This document shows, piece by piece, positions 1-6,672 of a stretch of DNA of 7,595 nucleotides (within the stretch, counting starts at the first letter, position 1; each line of letters begins with the position of its first letter). The stretch comes from Acidimicrobiia bacterium UBA6912 (GTDB lineage Bacteria; Actinomycetota; Acidimicrobiia; Spongiisociales; UBA5794): assembly GCA_002450985.1 (NCBI GenBank), contig DKBA01000146.1, forward strand, positions 1,051 to 8,645, read 5' to 3'. The translations under genes were made by a program, and so were the position numbers. Below the pieces are notes generated by a model, which ran no database searches, had not been told where the DNA came from, and was given only the letters and a program-made list of their open reading frames with translations.

Positions 1-326
1 CCCGTGAGGATGTGCCGCAGCCCGCAGTTGCCGGCGATGTACCCGATGCGGTGCTCAGGGGCGCTCGGGTCGAGCGGCACGTACGCCGCACCCGCCTTCA
101 TCGCGCCGTAGATGCCGACGACGGCCTCGAGTGATTTGCGGAGGTACAGGCCGACCCGATCGCCCTTCTCGACGCCCAGCGAGCGGAGCAGATTGGCGAC
201 CTGGTTGGACCGCTCGTCGAGGTCCCGGTAGGTGAGCGAACGCTCGCCGTCGACGACGGCGACCTTGTCGGGAGTGCGGGCGGCCGAATCCTGGACGTAG
301 TGATGGACGAGGTAGCGGTAGCTCAT
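1..326 (-). CDS. AMP-forming acyl-CoA/amino-acid ligase (adenylation domain), N-terminal part only
   Basis: This is the first 108 codons of an adenylate-forming enzyme; the rest lies beyond the left edge. Such enzymes activate a carboxylic acid with ATP to an acyl-AMP and pass it to CoA or a carrier-protein thiol. Visible signs are the A1-like stretch LTYRDLDERSNQVANLL at residues 31-47, the GVEKGDRVGLYL segment at 51-62, and the A2-like motif MKAGAAYVPLDP at 76-87. The AYVPLDP form is closer to NRPS adenylation domains and to stand-alone ligases of polysaccharide and exosortase clusters than to ordinary fatty-acyl-CoA synthetases. The P-loop, substrate pocket and catalytic lysine are outside the window, so the substrate cannot be read. 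Its ATG overlaps the TGA of the upstream dehydrogenase gene as ATGA, implying translational coupling. The family is clear; the subfamily is inference. Confidence 0.88.
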   Translation of the reverse strand, partial: MSYRYLVHHYVQDSAARTPDKVAVVDGERSLTYRDLDERSNQVANLLRSLGVEKGDRVGLYLRKSLEAVVGIYGAMKAGAAYVPLDPSAPEHRIGYIAGNCGLRHILT

Positions 327-1468
327 AGCTTCAGCTGGCTTGCGATGACGTTCTTCTGGATGTCGTTGGTGCCCGAGTAGATGCGGCTGGAGAAGGCGTC
401 ACGAACGTCCCGCTCCAACTCGGTCTCCACCATGTAGCCGTAGCCACCGTGGACCCACATGGTGTCGATGCTCGACTGCACCCAGGCTTCCGACAGGAAC
501 AGCTTGACCATCGAGGCGTCGATGGCCTTGCCCTTGCCCTGGTCCCACATCCAGCCGAGGCGGTACAGCAGCAGCCGCCCCGCCTCGAGGCGCACCTTCA
601 TGTCGACGAGCCGGTGGGACACGGCCTGGAACTTGCCGATCGACTGCCCGAACTGCTTGCGCTGCCGGGCGTAGGTGAGCGCCTCTTCGAGCTGGCGCTC
701 CATCGTGCCGATGGTGTGGGCGAGGATCGCCCCCCGCTCGTGCTCGATGGAGTGGTTGAAGATCATCATGCCGGAGCCACGCTTGGCGAGCATGTTCTCC
801 TTCGGCACCCTGCAATCCTCGAAGATGAGCTCGCTCATCGGCGACGTGCGGATGCCCATCTTGTGGAAGTTCTTGCCGACGGTGAGTCCCGGGGTGTCGG
901 CATCGACGATGAAGGCGGTGATGCCGAGCCAGCCCTTGCTGCGGTCGACGGTCGTGAACACGACGAACACATCGGCGACCGGAGCGTTGGTGATGAAGGT
1001 CTTCGCACCGTTGAGCACGTAGTGGTCCCCGTCCTCGACGGCGGTCGTGGTGAGGGCGTACGCATCGGAGCCGGTGCCGGGCTCGGTCATGCCCTGCACC
1101 GAGATGAGGCGGCCGTCGATGAGCCCGGGGAGGTACTTCCGCTTCTGCTCCTCGGTCCCGAACCGGTAGATGGGCAGCGCCCCGGACCACAGGTGGGCGT
1201 TCATCGAGAAGATCAGCCCGTTGTCGCGGCAGCCGTAGCCGAGCGCTTCCATGGCGAGCATCGTGGTGAGGTAGTCGGCGCCTTGGCCGCCGTACTCCTC
1301 GGGAAAGGGGAGGCCGATGATGCCGAATTCGGCGGCCTTGTTCCAGGCTTCGCGAGAGAACTCGTACTGAGCATCTCGCTCGACGAGCCGGTCGTTGAGC
1401 TCCTTCTCGGCGAACTCGACGACGGCGTGACGGAAGGCGAGTTGCTCTTCGGACCAGGCGAAGTCCAT
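323..1468 (-). CDS. Acyl-CoA dehydrogenase family flavoprotein (isovaleryl/long-chain type active site)
   Basis: This 381-residue protein has the usual length of a cytosolic FAD-dependent acyl-CoA dehydrogenase, which introduces an alpha-beta double bond into an acyl thioester. Signature 1 is GMTEPGTGSD at 126-135. The second signature region is WVHGGYGY at 338-345, with Trp where the consensus has Gln. The segment ARQRKQFGQSIGKFQ (267-281) is typical of the C-terminal helical domain. The medium-chain catalytic Glu of YEGT is Ser here (YSGT, 364-367), but Glu244 in IEHER sits exactly 30 residues before the FGQ glutamine, the spacing of the isovaleryl-CoA dehydrogenase base in LER, so the enzyme is probably active. 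The ATG at 1468 is preceded by a strong GA-rich ribosome site. The gene is coupled by ATGA to the ligase downstream, so its substrate is probably that ligase's product, on CoA or a carrier protein. Related prolyl-carrier-protein oxidases belong to this family and cannot be excluded. Confidence 0.95.
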   Translation of the reverse strand: MDFAWSEEQLAFRHAVVEFAEKELNDRLVERDAQYEFSREAWNKAAEFGIIGLPFPEEYGGQGADYLTTMLAMEALGYGCRDNGLIFSMNAHLWSGALPIYRFGTEEQKRKYLPGLIDGRLISVQGMTEPGTGSDAYALTTTAVEDGDHYVLNGAKTFITNAPVADVFVVFTTVDRSKGWLGITAFIVDADTPGLTVGKNFHKMGIRTSPMSELIFEDCRVPKENMLAKRGSGMMIFNHSIEHERGAILAHTIGTMERQLEEALTYARQRKQFGQSIGKFQAVSHRLVDMKVRLEAGRLLLYRLGWMWDQGKGKAIDASMVKLFLSEAWVQSSIDTMWVHGGYGYMVETELERDVRDAFSSRIYSGTNDIQKNVIASQLKL

Positions 1469-1472
1469 GTAT

Positions 1473-1480
1473 CCCCCCTC
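1473..1480 (-). promoter_or_regulatory. Ribosome binding site of the acyl-CoA dehydrogenase gene
   Basis: Read on the minus strand the sequence is GAGGGGGG ending about four bases before the ATG at 1468. It is a near-ideal Shine-Dalgarno purine run and fixes the start of the dehydrogenase gene, which agrees with the MDFAWSEEQ N-terminus typical of the family. Confidence 0.7.
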
Positions 1481-1548
1481 GGCTGCGGTGGGTCCCTACG
1501 GTGCCGGGAACCTCGCCGACTCTACCAGTGGCCCCCTGGGTAGACCCT

Positions 1549-1571
1549 GGGCCGCTCGGCCCGTTTGGGCC
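1549..1571 (-). promoter_or_regulatory. Three-part inverted repeat after the beta-helix gene (alternative hairpins)
   Basis: On the minus strand, directly after the lipoprotein stop codon, the sequence reads GGCCC, AAAC, GGGCC, GAGC, GGCCC. The central GGGCC can pair with either flanking GGCCC, giving two mutually exclusive 5-bp hairpins with 4-base loops. No T-run follows, so a classical intrinsic terminator is not supported. A 7-bp direct repeat, CCCTGGG on the plus strand at 1534-1540 and 1545-1551, lies alongside. The element occupies the start of the 103-bp gap before the dehydrogenase gene. It could be a weak terminator, a processing site or an attenuator-like switch; the base pairing is visible, the function is a guess. 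Confidence 0.35.
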
Positions 1572-3329
1572 TCACACGAACGGGTCGATCTCGGTGACGC
1601 CGTCTGTCGTGAGCTGCCATGCCTCCGTGCCGTTCTGGACCCGGAGCACCGATCGGGCGTTGAGATTGCGCACTTCGATGTCCTCGGGTTGGAGGCTGCA
1701 GTCGACGAACTCCCAGGTCGAGTAGTTGTTGGGGCCTTCCTCGACGACCACGGATGAGAAGTCGCAGTCGACGAAGCGGACGGGGGCGTCCGGGGTCACG
1801 GCGTGGCGCCCGAGCACGATGGTCGCTCCGTTCGTGACGACGTGATCCCACTCCTGGCGGTCGGTGCCGCCGTCGCTCGCCGGGCGGCCGACGGCGTTGG
1901 CCTGAACAGCGATGTCGCCGCCTTCCCGCAGCCCGTTGTCGAACAGCGTGAGGTCGCGGTACACGTACGAGTTGCTGTAGGCGCCGTGCAGGATGCCGGC
2001 CATGCCGTTGTAGTAACCGGTGAAGCGCTCGATGACGTGGGTGGCGGACACGTTCTGCCACACCCTGATGCCGTGGCCGATGTTGTTGTGGGCGGTGTTG
2101 CCCTCGAAGGTCCACACCGACTTCTCGGTTCCGGGCCAGTGGTAGCCGGAGAGGCTGTGGCCCCGCCCCACCACGCCGACCGCCACCGAGTCGACAAGGG
2201 CGTTGCCCTCACCGTTGGAGAGGGCGAACGCCGATCCGGTGCCCCGCGTCGTCGTCACTGCCGCGGCGACGACGTGCTCGTAGCGGATGTCGTTCGAGGC
2301 GTTGCTCGGGCTCTGCCGCGAGGCGGGGTCCCACCAGTAGGCCTCATTGGTCGTGCCGTACGCGATGGTGTCGCGGAAGGTGATGCCGTGTGAGTCGTGG
2401 GGCACGAACGCATGGTTGTCGGCGTCACGAATGACGACCCCCTCGACGATCGAGCCGCGGGAGCCGTCACCACACCGGTGAAAATGGAGTCCATAGCGGC
2501 CGGTGACGTCTGAGCCGACGTTGCTCTGGTCGCCACCTTCGGCCCGGTTCCCCCGCACCTCCTCACCGAAGGCCGGCCCCACGTAGCGGATCGCAACGTA
2601 GCGGATCGTCTGCGGTTGGCTCGAGTGGATGAGCACGTGGGTCTTGCCCTGCGGTGTGCCCTCGATGCGCACGTTGCGGGTCAGGTCGAGCAGCTCGGTC
2701 GCAAGGGCCAGCTCGTTCGGCGGCGGCACGTCGTCTGGACCCGCCGCCGTGGTGAACGTCTCGTAGTCCCCTGCCGTGTTCGGCGCCGCCACCACCTCGT
2801 CGCCGGCCCACTCGTCGTGCCACTCGTAGTCCCATGCGGTCCGCTCCGTCCCCTCGAGGTCGAGCGTGCCCTCGTCGACGACCCAGAGACCGACGTCGCC
2901 GGCGAGGGGCTCCATGCCCCCGCCCTCGAAGGCCTGCTCGTCGACGCCCACGAAGCGGAGCGTGTGCTCGACGGTGCGGTCCGCCGGGCGCATCACCAGC
3001 GAACCCCGCACGACGACGTTCCCGCCGGCCTCGACCGTGGTCGTGAACGTGGGGTCGAACGCCCAGACCTCGCCTGCGGGAATCTCGACCCCGTCGGGGA
3101 AGCCCACCTCGCCACTCAGGATGCGGTCCACGCCCGGTAGCGACTCGGTCGGCTGCTGCGGCGATGCCGGCGGTGGGCTCGTGCCGGACGATCCGCCATC
3201 GGTCGTCGTCGTGGTGGACGAGGCCGGCGCGCCCTGCGTGGTGGATACCTGGTCGCCGGCCGAACCGTCGCAGGCGGCGACGACGAGGGCGAGGGCGAGG
3301 AGAGCCCAGGCGATGCGTCGCAGCGTCAT
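1572..3329 (-). CDS. Exported beta-helix lipoprotein with G8-like region, CEMIP/TMEM2-like
   Basis: This 585-residue protein begins with a lipoprotein signal peptide: basic MTLRR, a hydrophobic core, and lipobox VAAC with Cys20. A Thr/Ser/Pro/Gly-rich linker follows to about residue 62, as in surface-anchored proteins. Residues about 78-165 resemble a G8 domain (VEIPAGEVWAFD at 81-92, NVVVRGSLVM at 104-113, GLWVVDEGTLDLEG at 147-160). The rest is rich in short beta strands with turn Asn/Gly residues, as in a right-handed parallel beta-helix. The motif GRYGLHFHRCGD (277-288), then NHAFVPHDSHGITFRDTIAYG (its core at 305-320) and NEAYWWDP (328-335), matches the His-rich pattern of the CEMIP/TMEM2/PKHD1L1 family, which includes animal hyaluronidases. 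A polysaccharide-binding or -cleaving role at the cell surface is inference. The ATG at 3329 has GAGG eight bases upstream. It lies upstream of the dehydrogenase gene, same strand, with a 103-bp gap. Confidence 0.85.
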   Translation of the reverse strand: MTLRRIAWALLALALVVAACDGSAGDQVSTTQGAPASSTTTTTDGGSSGTSPPPASPQQPTESLPGVDRILSGEVGFPDGVEIPAGEVWAFDPTFTTTVEAGGNVVVRGSLVMRPADRTVEHTLRFVGVDEQAFEGGGMEPLAGDVGLWVVDEGTLDLEGTERTAWDYEWHDEWAGDEVVAAPNTAGDYETFTTAAGPDDVPPPNELALATELLDLTRNVRIEGTPQGKTHVLIHSSQPQTIRYVAIRYVGPAFGEEVRGNRAEGGDQSNVGSDVTGRYGLHFHRCGDGSRGSIVEGVVIRDADNHAFVPHDSHGITFRDTIAYGTTNEAYWWDPASRQSPSNASNDIRYEHVVAAAVTTTRGTGSAFALSNGEGNALVDSVAVGVVGRGHSLSGYHWPGTEKSVWTFEGNTAHNNIGHGIRVWQNVSATHVIERFTGYYNGMAGILHGAYSNSYVYRDLTLFDNGLREGGDIAVQANAVGRPASDGGTDRQEWDHVVTNGATIVLGRHAVTPDAPVRFVDCDFSSVVVEEGPNNYSTWEFVDCSLQPEDIEVRNLNARSVLRVQNGTEAWQLTTDGVTEIDPFV

Positions 3330-3543
3330 GGGGAGAGCCTCGTCGCTCCCCGGAGCTATGAGAACAGTTCGCTGGACCTATCTCTGCCCACCCGGGCCGG
3401 GGTTAGTATCGCCGCTGGACAGGCGCTCGCGCGCGACGACGCCGTGGATCAGCTCGGTGGGGGGCCTCAGCAATCGCCACCGGTCCGAGCGAACCGCGGA
3501 GCCGCATGTGCGGGGCATGGGGGACACAGATCTGGAGCCAGCC
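3330..3543. promoter_or_regulatory. Divergent intergenic region, probable promoters for both directions
   Basis: This 214-bp gap separates the minus-strand lipoprotein gene from the plus-strand ABC transporter operon and must hold both promoters if each is transcribed from here. The best plus-strand -10 candidate is TAGTAT at 3404-3409 (TANNNT form), but no good -35 box lies 16-19 bases upstream. No convincing minus-strand promoter was found. An 8-bp direct repeat CGCTGGAC occurs at 3370-3377 and 3413-3420, 43 bp apart (about four helical turns) and brackets the -10 candidate, so it could be an operator. A short dyad CCGCA-TG-TGCGG lies at 3502-3513 in the presumed leader. These are by-eye observations only. 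Confidence 0.4.
3534..3537 (+). promoter_or_regulatory. Ribosome binding site deciding the GTG start of the ABC ATPase
   Basis: GGAG lies six bases before the GTG at 3544, an ideal spacing. The in-frame ATG at 3517 has only a G-run one base upstream, too close to serve. This favours GTG 3544 as the true start, giving an N-terminus that leads within eight residues into the first ABC beta strand. Confidence 0.6.
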
Positions 3544-4647
3544 GTGACCAGCAACTCCGAACCGAGCATCGTCGTCGACCACGTCGGCAAGACGTACTAC
3601 CCATCCCCCAAGTGGATGCGGGCGCTGGTGGCGACGCAGATCCGGGAGCCGGTGATTGCGCTCGACGACATCAACTTGTCGGTGAATCCGGGTGAGATCG
3701 TTGCCGTCGTCGGGCCGAACGGCGCCGGCAAGACCACGACGTTCCGCATCCTCGTCGGACTGACGACCCCGACGGAGGGACGAGCGATCGTCATGGGATA
3801 CGACGCCACGCGGCAGTCGCCGTCGGTGCGCAGCCTCGTCGGCTGGATGCCCGGCGACGATCGCAGCCTCTTGATGCGCCTGAACTGCGCCGAGAACCTC
3901 CGATTCCACGGCCGCCTCCAGGGCATGCGACCGAAGGCGATCGAGCGGCAGGTCAAGCACACGCTCGAGCTCGTGGGCCTGGGTCACGCCGCCAACAAGT
4001 CGATCTTCGCCCTCTCCGCCGGGATGCGAGCCCGTATGCAGCTCGCCAGAGCCCTCCTCCACGAGCCGCCCGTGCTGATCCTCGACGAGCCCACCGGCGC
4101 CGTCGACCCCGTCGCCGCCCATCAGCTCCTGAACCTCATCATCAAGATCGTCGAGGAGCGCAAGATCGCCGCCCTCCTCTCGTCGCACCGCCTCGAGGAG
4201 ATCGAGGCGCTGCACTCCCGGATGATCCTGCTCGACCGGGGCACGATCCGGTACGACGGCGACCTCCAGACCATGCGCAACCGCCTGGACCGCCCGTGTG
4301 TGGAGATCACGTTCGGCACCGACGATGCAGCCCACCGGGCCGCCAAGGTGCTCGACACGGCGAACGCGGGCATCGCCTCCGTGAACGTCGAGGACGAGAC
4401 GGTGCGGTGCATCCTCGAGCACGGCACCCGGCAGGGCGTCGTGCTCGCCGAGCTCGAGCACATGGTGGCCGACATCGTCACCGTCGACGAGGTGAAACGG
4501 CCGCTGCGCGAGCTGCTCGCCGAGATCTACGGGGCCACCACCGTCCGCTCCGAGGAAGACATCCGCAGGGAACGGCGTGAGGAGCGCCGACGCGAGCGCG
4601 AGGGCCGCGAGCTCCAGGACTCGGGACGGCCGCGTTCGCGGCGCTGA
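3544..4647 (+). CDS. ABC-2 type exporter, ATP-binding subunit (Drr-like)
   Basis: This is the cytoplasmic ATPase of an export system, 367 residues from the GTG at 3544 (376 if the ATG at 3517 is used). Walker A is GPNGAGKTT at 57-65, Walker B VLILDEP at 177-183 with catalytic Glu182, the signature is LSAGM (157-161, variant of LSGGQ), and the switch His is His215 in SSHR. The Q-loop region reads GWMPGDDRSLL (100-110) with Gly where Gln is usual, a DDRS-type variant I recall from some ABC-2 exporters. Residues about 250-335 form a small extra C-terminal domain, seen in Drr/Nod-type ATPases and smaller than the sugar-binding domain of Wzt. The last 30 residues are extremely Arg/Glu-rich and probably a charged helix. 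It heads a three-gene operon; the membrane subunit starts 10 bp after its stop. The reading frame stays open upstream to 2866, but that part is antisense to the lipoprotein gene and is not coding. Confidence 0.92.
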   Translation: MTSNSEPSIVVDHVGKTYYPSPKWMRALVATQIREPVIALDDINLSVNPGEIVAVVGPNGAGKTTTFRILVGLTTPTEGRAIVMGYDATRQSPSVRSLVGWMPGDDRSLLMRLNCAENLRFHGRLQGMRPKAIERQVKHTLELVGLGHAANKSIFALSAGMRARMQLARALLHEPPVLILDEPTGAVDPVAAHQLLNLIIKIVEERKIAALLSSHRLEEIEALHSRMILLDRGTIRYDGDLQTMRNRLDRPCVEITFGTDDAAHRAAKVLDTANAGIASVNVEDETVRCILEHGTRQGVVLAELEHMVADIVTVDEVKRPLRELLAEIYGATTVRSEEDIRRERREERRREREGRELQDSGRPRSRR

Positions 4648-4657
4648 GGGGGAAGCC

Positions 4658-5518
4658 ATGACCACCACGACCACAGAGATCGTCAGGCCGCACACGGGCA
4701 AGGGACCGTCGCGCAAGCGGGCCGGCACCTGGGCCACCCTGAAGGCCTTCGTCCGCATGGAGTTCATCGAGGAGATCAGCTACCCGCTGACCTTCGCCTT
4801 CACGCTGCTGCGCAGCATCATGCCGCTGCTGCTGTCTTTCTTCATCGGACAGCTCATCCGCGACGCACGGGTCGGCGGCGACTACCTCACCTATGTCACG
4901 ATCGGGCTCGGCGTGACGGCGATGCTCCAGGGCGCCCTCGTCGGCTTTGGCGGGATCCTCCAGCAGGCGTTCATGCGGGGCAACCTCGAGACGTACCTCG
5001 TCGAGCCCGTGCCGTGGACGGCCCTGCCGGTTGCGATGAACACGTGGGCACTCCTGTTCGGGCTGTTCCAGGGGGCTGCCCTGATGGTCCTCGGCGTCGC
5101 CCTCGGCGCCAACATCGACTACGCCAGCATCCTGCCCTTCGTGGCGCTGATCCTGCTCGGACTGATCGCAACGACCGCCATCGGGATCCTGTCGGCGTCG
5201 GTGCTGATGCTCACGCTCAAGTCTCAGCCGATCCTCGTCGTGTACGGCCTCGCCGCATCACTACTCGCCGGCTCTGTGTTCAGCGTGTCGCAGCTCCCGA
5301 TCTGGCTGAGGGTCTTCTCGTTCGTCATCCCGCACACCTACGTCATCAATGGTTCCCGGTCGTTGCTCATGGCCGATCCCGGGTCGTTCGAGATGTCGTT
5401 CGGCACCGCGGCGCTGGTGCTCACCATCTTCAGCGTCATCGCCATGCCCATCGGCCTGTGGCTGTTCCGGCGCTCACTCGAGTTTGCCCGCAAGATGGGC
5501 ATGCTCAGCGGGTATTGA
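4658..5518 (+). CDS. ABC-2 type exporter, membrane subunit
   Basis: This 286-residue protein is the likely membrane partner of the ATPase encoded just upstream. A basic N-terminal tail (1-33) and an amphipathic stretch containing RMEFIEEISYP precede about six hydrophobic segments, near 43-66, 76-102, 124-150, 157-186, 191-210 and 247-270. The region GSVFSVSQLPIWLRVFSF (residues 205-222) followed by IPHTYVINGSRSLL is the conserved ABC-2 permease element before the last membrane segment. The length and single six-helix unit mean it works as a dimer with two ATPase copies. The ATG at 4658 is chosen over upstream starts because GAGGGGG lies five bases before it and overlaps the ATPase stop, suggesting coupled translation. 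The cargo is not readable from the sequence; the adjacent glycosyltransferase makes a glycan, glycolipid or glycosylated product likely. Confidence 0.9.
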   Translation: MTTTTTEIVRPHTGKGPSRKRAGTWATLKAFVRMEFIEEISYPLTFAFTLLRSIMPLLLSFFIGQLIRDARVGGDYLTYVTIGLGVTAMLQGALVGFGGILQQAFMRGNLETYLVEPVPWTALPVAMNTWALLFGLFQGAALMVLGVALGANIDYASILPFVALILLGLIATTAIGILSASVLMLTLKSQPILVVYGLAASLLAGSVFSVSQLPIWLRVFSFVIPHTYVINGSRSLLMADPGSFEMSFGTAALVLTIFSVIAMPIGLWLFRRSLEFARKMGMLSGY

Positions 5519-5530
5519 GCCGGCAGGCTC
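5517..5530 (+). promoter_or_regulatory. Hairpin between permease stop and glycosyltransferase start
   Basis: GAGCC-GGCA-GGCTC is a perfect 5-bp inverted repeat with a 4-base loop. It begins inside the TGA of the permease gene and ends directly before the GTG start of the glycosyltransferase gene, covering the only ribosome-binding purines (GGCAGG, 5522-5527). A ribosome finishing the permease would open it, which would couple translation of the two genes. The pairing is visible; the effect is inferred. Confidence 0.35.
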
Positions 5531-6643
5531 GTGTCGTCGCAGACGCCGCCGCAGCTCCCCACCGTTCTCTTCGTCGCGACCCCGCGGGCGCTCGGCGGCT
5601 CGAACCGCAGCCTCATCACGATCCTCGGACGACTGGAAGGCAAGGTTCACCGGGTGCTGGCGGCGCCGGCGGACGGGGCCTTCATCGACCTGGTCGCGGC
5701 TGAAGGTCTCGCCGACGAGCGGGTCGAGCTGCCCCGGCGGCCGCAGACCCCGGTCGACCGGCTGCTGCGGGTCTTCGGCGGCCTCAAGCTCGCATGGTGG
5801 GCGGTGCGCAACCGGCGACGGCTGACCGCGATCCACGCCAACGCGATCACCGGGCTCAACCTGGCCGCCCCTGCGGCGTTGCTGACCCAGCGCCGCATCG
5901 TGGTGTGGGTACACGATCCGGTGGGTTCACGCTGGGGTGCGGTCCTCGGGCCGCTGGTGCGGCGGCTGCTCCCCCACCTGCAGTTCGCCGCAGTGTCCAC
6001 GACGGCCGAGGCGGTGGCCGTGGAGAATGGGTTGTGCGCCCCGGGCGACGCCGCGATCGTGCCCAACCCGATCGACCCCGCCGAGATCCTCGCCGAGAAC
6101 CCCCGTTCCGGCGAGGTCCCGTTGCACGTGGGCTTCGTGGGCGGCGCCACCGAGCGCAAGGGCTTCGACCTGCTCCCCGACGTGGTTGCCGCACTTCGCG
6201 ACGAGCCGATCGTGTGGAAGCTGTATGTGTTCCTCGAGCCGAGCGACGAGAACGCCGCCGTCTGGGATCGGCTGAGTGCCTTCCCGCCGGACCTCGTCGA
6301 CCCGGTGGGCAAGATCCCCGACGTCCACAAGGTGTACGGCGATCTCGACATCGTGTTCATCCCGTCGCGGGCCGAGTCGTTCTGCCGGGTGGCCGCCGAG
6401 GCGATGATGAACGGCATCCCCGTCGTCGGCAGCGACATCCCCCCGCTCCAGACGCTCCTCGGCGACGACGAGGCCGGGCTCATCTTTCCTTCCGAGGACG
6501 TCGCGGCGGCCGTGGCCGCCCTGCGCCGGGTCATCGGCGACGCCGAGTTGCGGAGGCGTCTCGGCGAGGCCGGTCGTACCCGCGCCGCCGCCTACGCCCC
6601 CGACTCGATCACCGATCAGCTCCTCGCCCTGTACGGCGCCTGA
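5531..6643 (+). CDS. GT4-type glycosyltransferase (GT-B fold)
   Basis: This 370-residue enzyme has the length and two-domain layout of GT-B retaining glycosyltransferases, which move a sugar from a nucleotide sugar to a lipid, glycan or small-molecule acceptor. The N-terminal domain has the LFVATPRALGGSNRSL loop (13-28) and the VWVHDP segment (125-130), His128 matching the usual conserved His. The linker into the donor domain is VPNPID (177-182); GFVGGATERKGFDLL (201-215) carries the Arg-Lys pair that contacts donor phosphates; the EX7E motif is Glu282 and Glu290 in SRAESFCRVAAEAMMNGIPV. There is no signal peptide, so it acts in the cytoplasm or at the membrane face. It starts at a GTG 12 bp after the permease stop, the first possible start in this frame, and is third in the exporter operon. 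Donor and acceptor cannot be told from sequence. Confidence 0.92.
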   Translation: MSSQTPPQLPTVLFVATPRALGGSNRSLITILGRLEGKVHRVLAAPADGAFIDLVAAEGLADERVELPRRPQTPVDRLLRVFGGLKLAWWAVRNRRRLTAIHANAITGLNLAAPAALLTQRRIVVWVHDPVGSRWGAVLGPLVRRLLPHLQFAAVSTTAEAVAVENGLCAPGDAAIVPNPIDPAEILAENPRSGEVPLHVGFVGGATERKGFDLLPDVVAALRDEPIVWKLYVFLEPSDENAAVWDRLSAFPPDLVDPVGKIPDVHKVYGDLDIVFIPSRAESFCRVAAEAMMNGIPVVGSDIPPLQTLLGDDEAGLIFPSEDVAAAVAALRRVIGDAELRRRLGEAGRTRAAAYAPDSITDQLLALYGA

Positions 6644-6672
6644 CGCGGTCTCGAAGGGAATCGCCGCCGAAT

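Noticed and set aside
449..1543. 364-codon plus-strand open frame over the dehydrogenase gene
   Set aside because: It mirrors the minus-strand dehydrogenase; the translation is His/Asp/Val/Leu-rich antisense text with no domain.
2866..3543. Open frame continuing 226 codons upstream of the ABC ATPase
   Set aside because: It is antisense to the well-supported lipoprotein gene, has no family-like sequence, and a good ribosome site with GTG start exists at 3544. The long opening reflects GC-rich codon bias.
3403..4767. 454-codon minus-strand open frame over the ABC ATPase
   Set aside because: It covers the intact ATPase coding strand in reverse, spans a gene junction and shows no recognisable motif.
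5647..6534. 295-codon minus-strand open frame over the glycosyltransferase
   Set aside because: It is a Ser/Arg/Thr-rich shadow of a gene with clear GT4 motifs on the plus strand.
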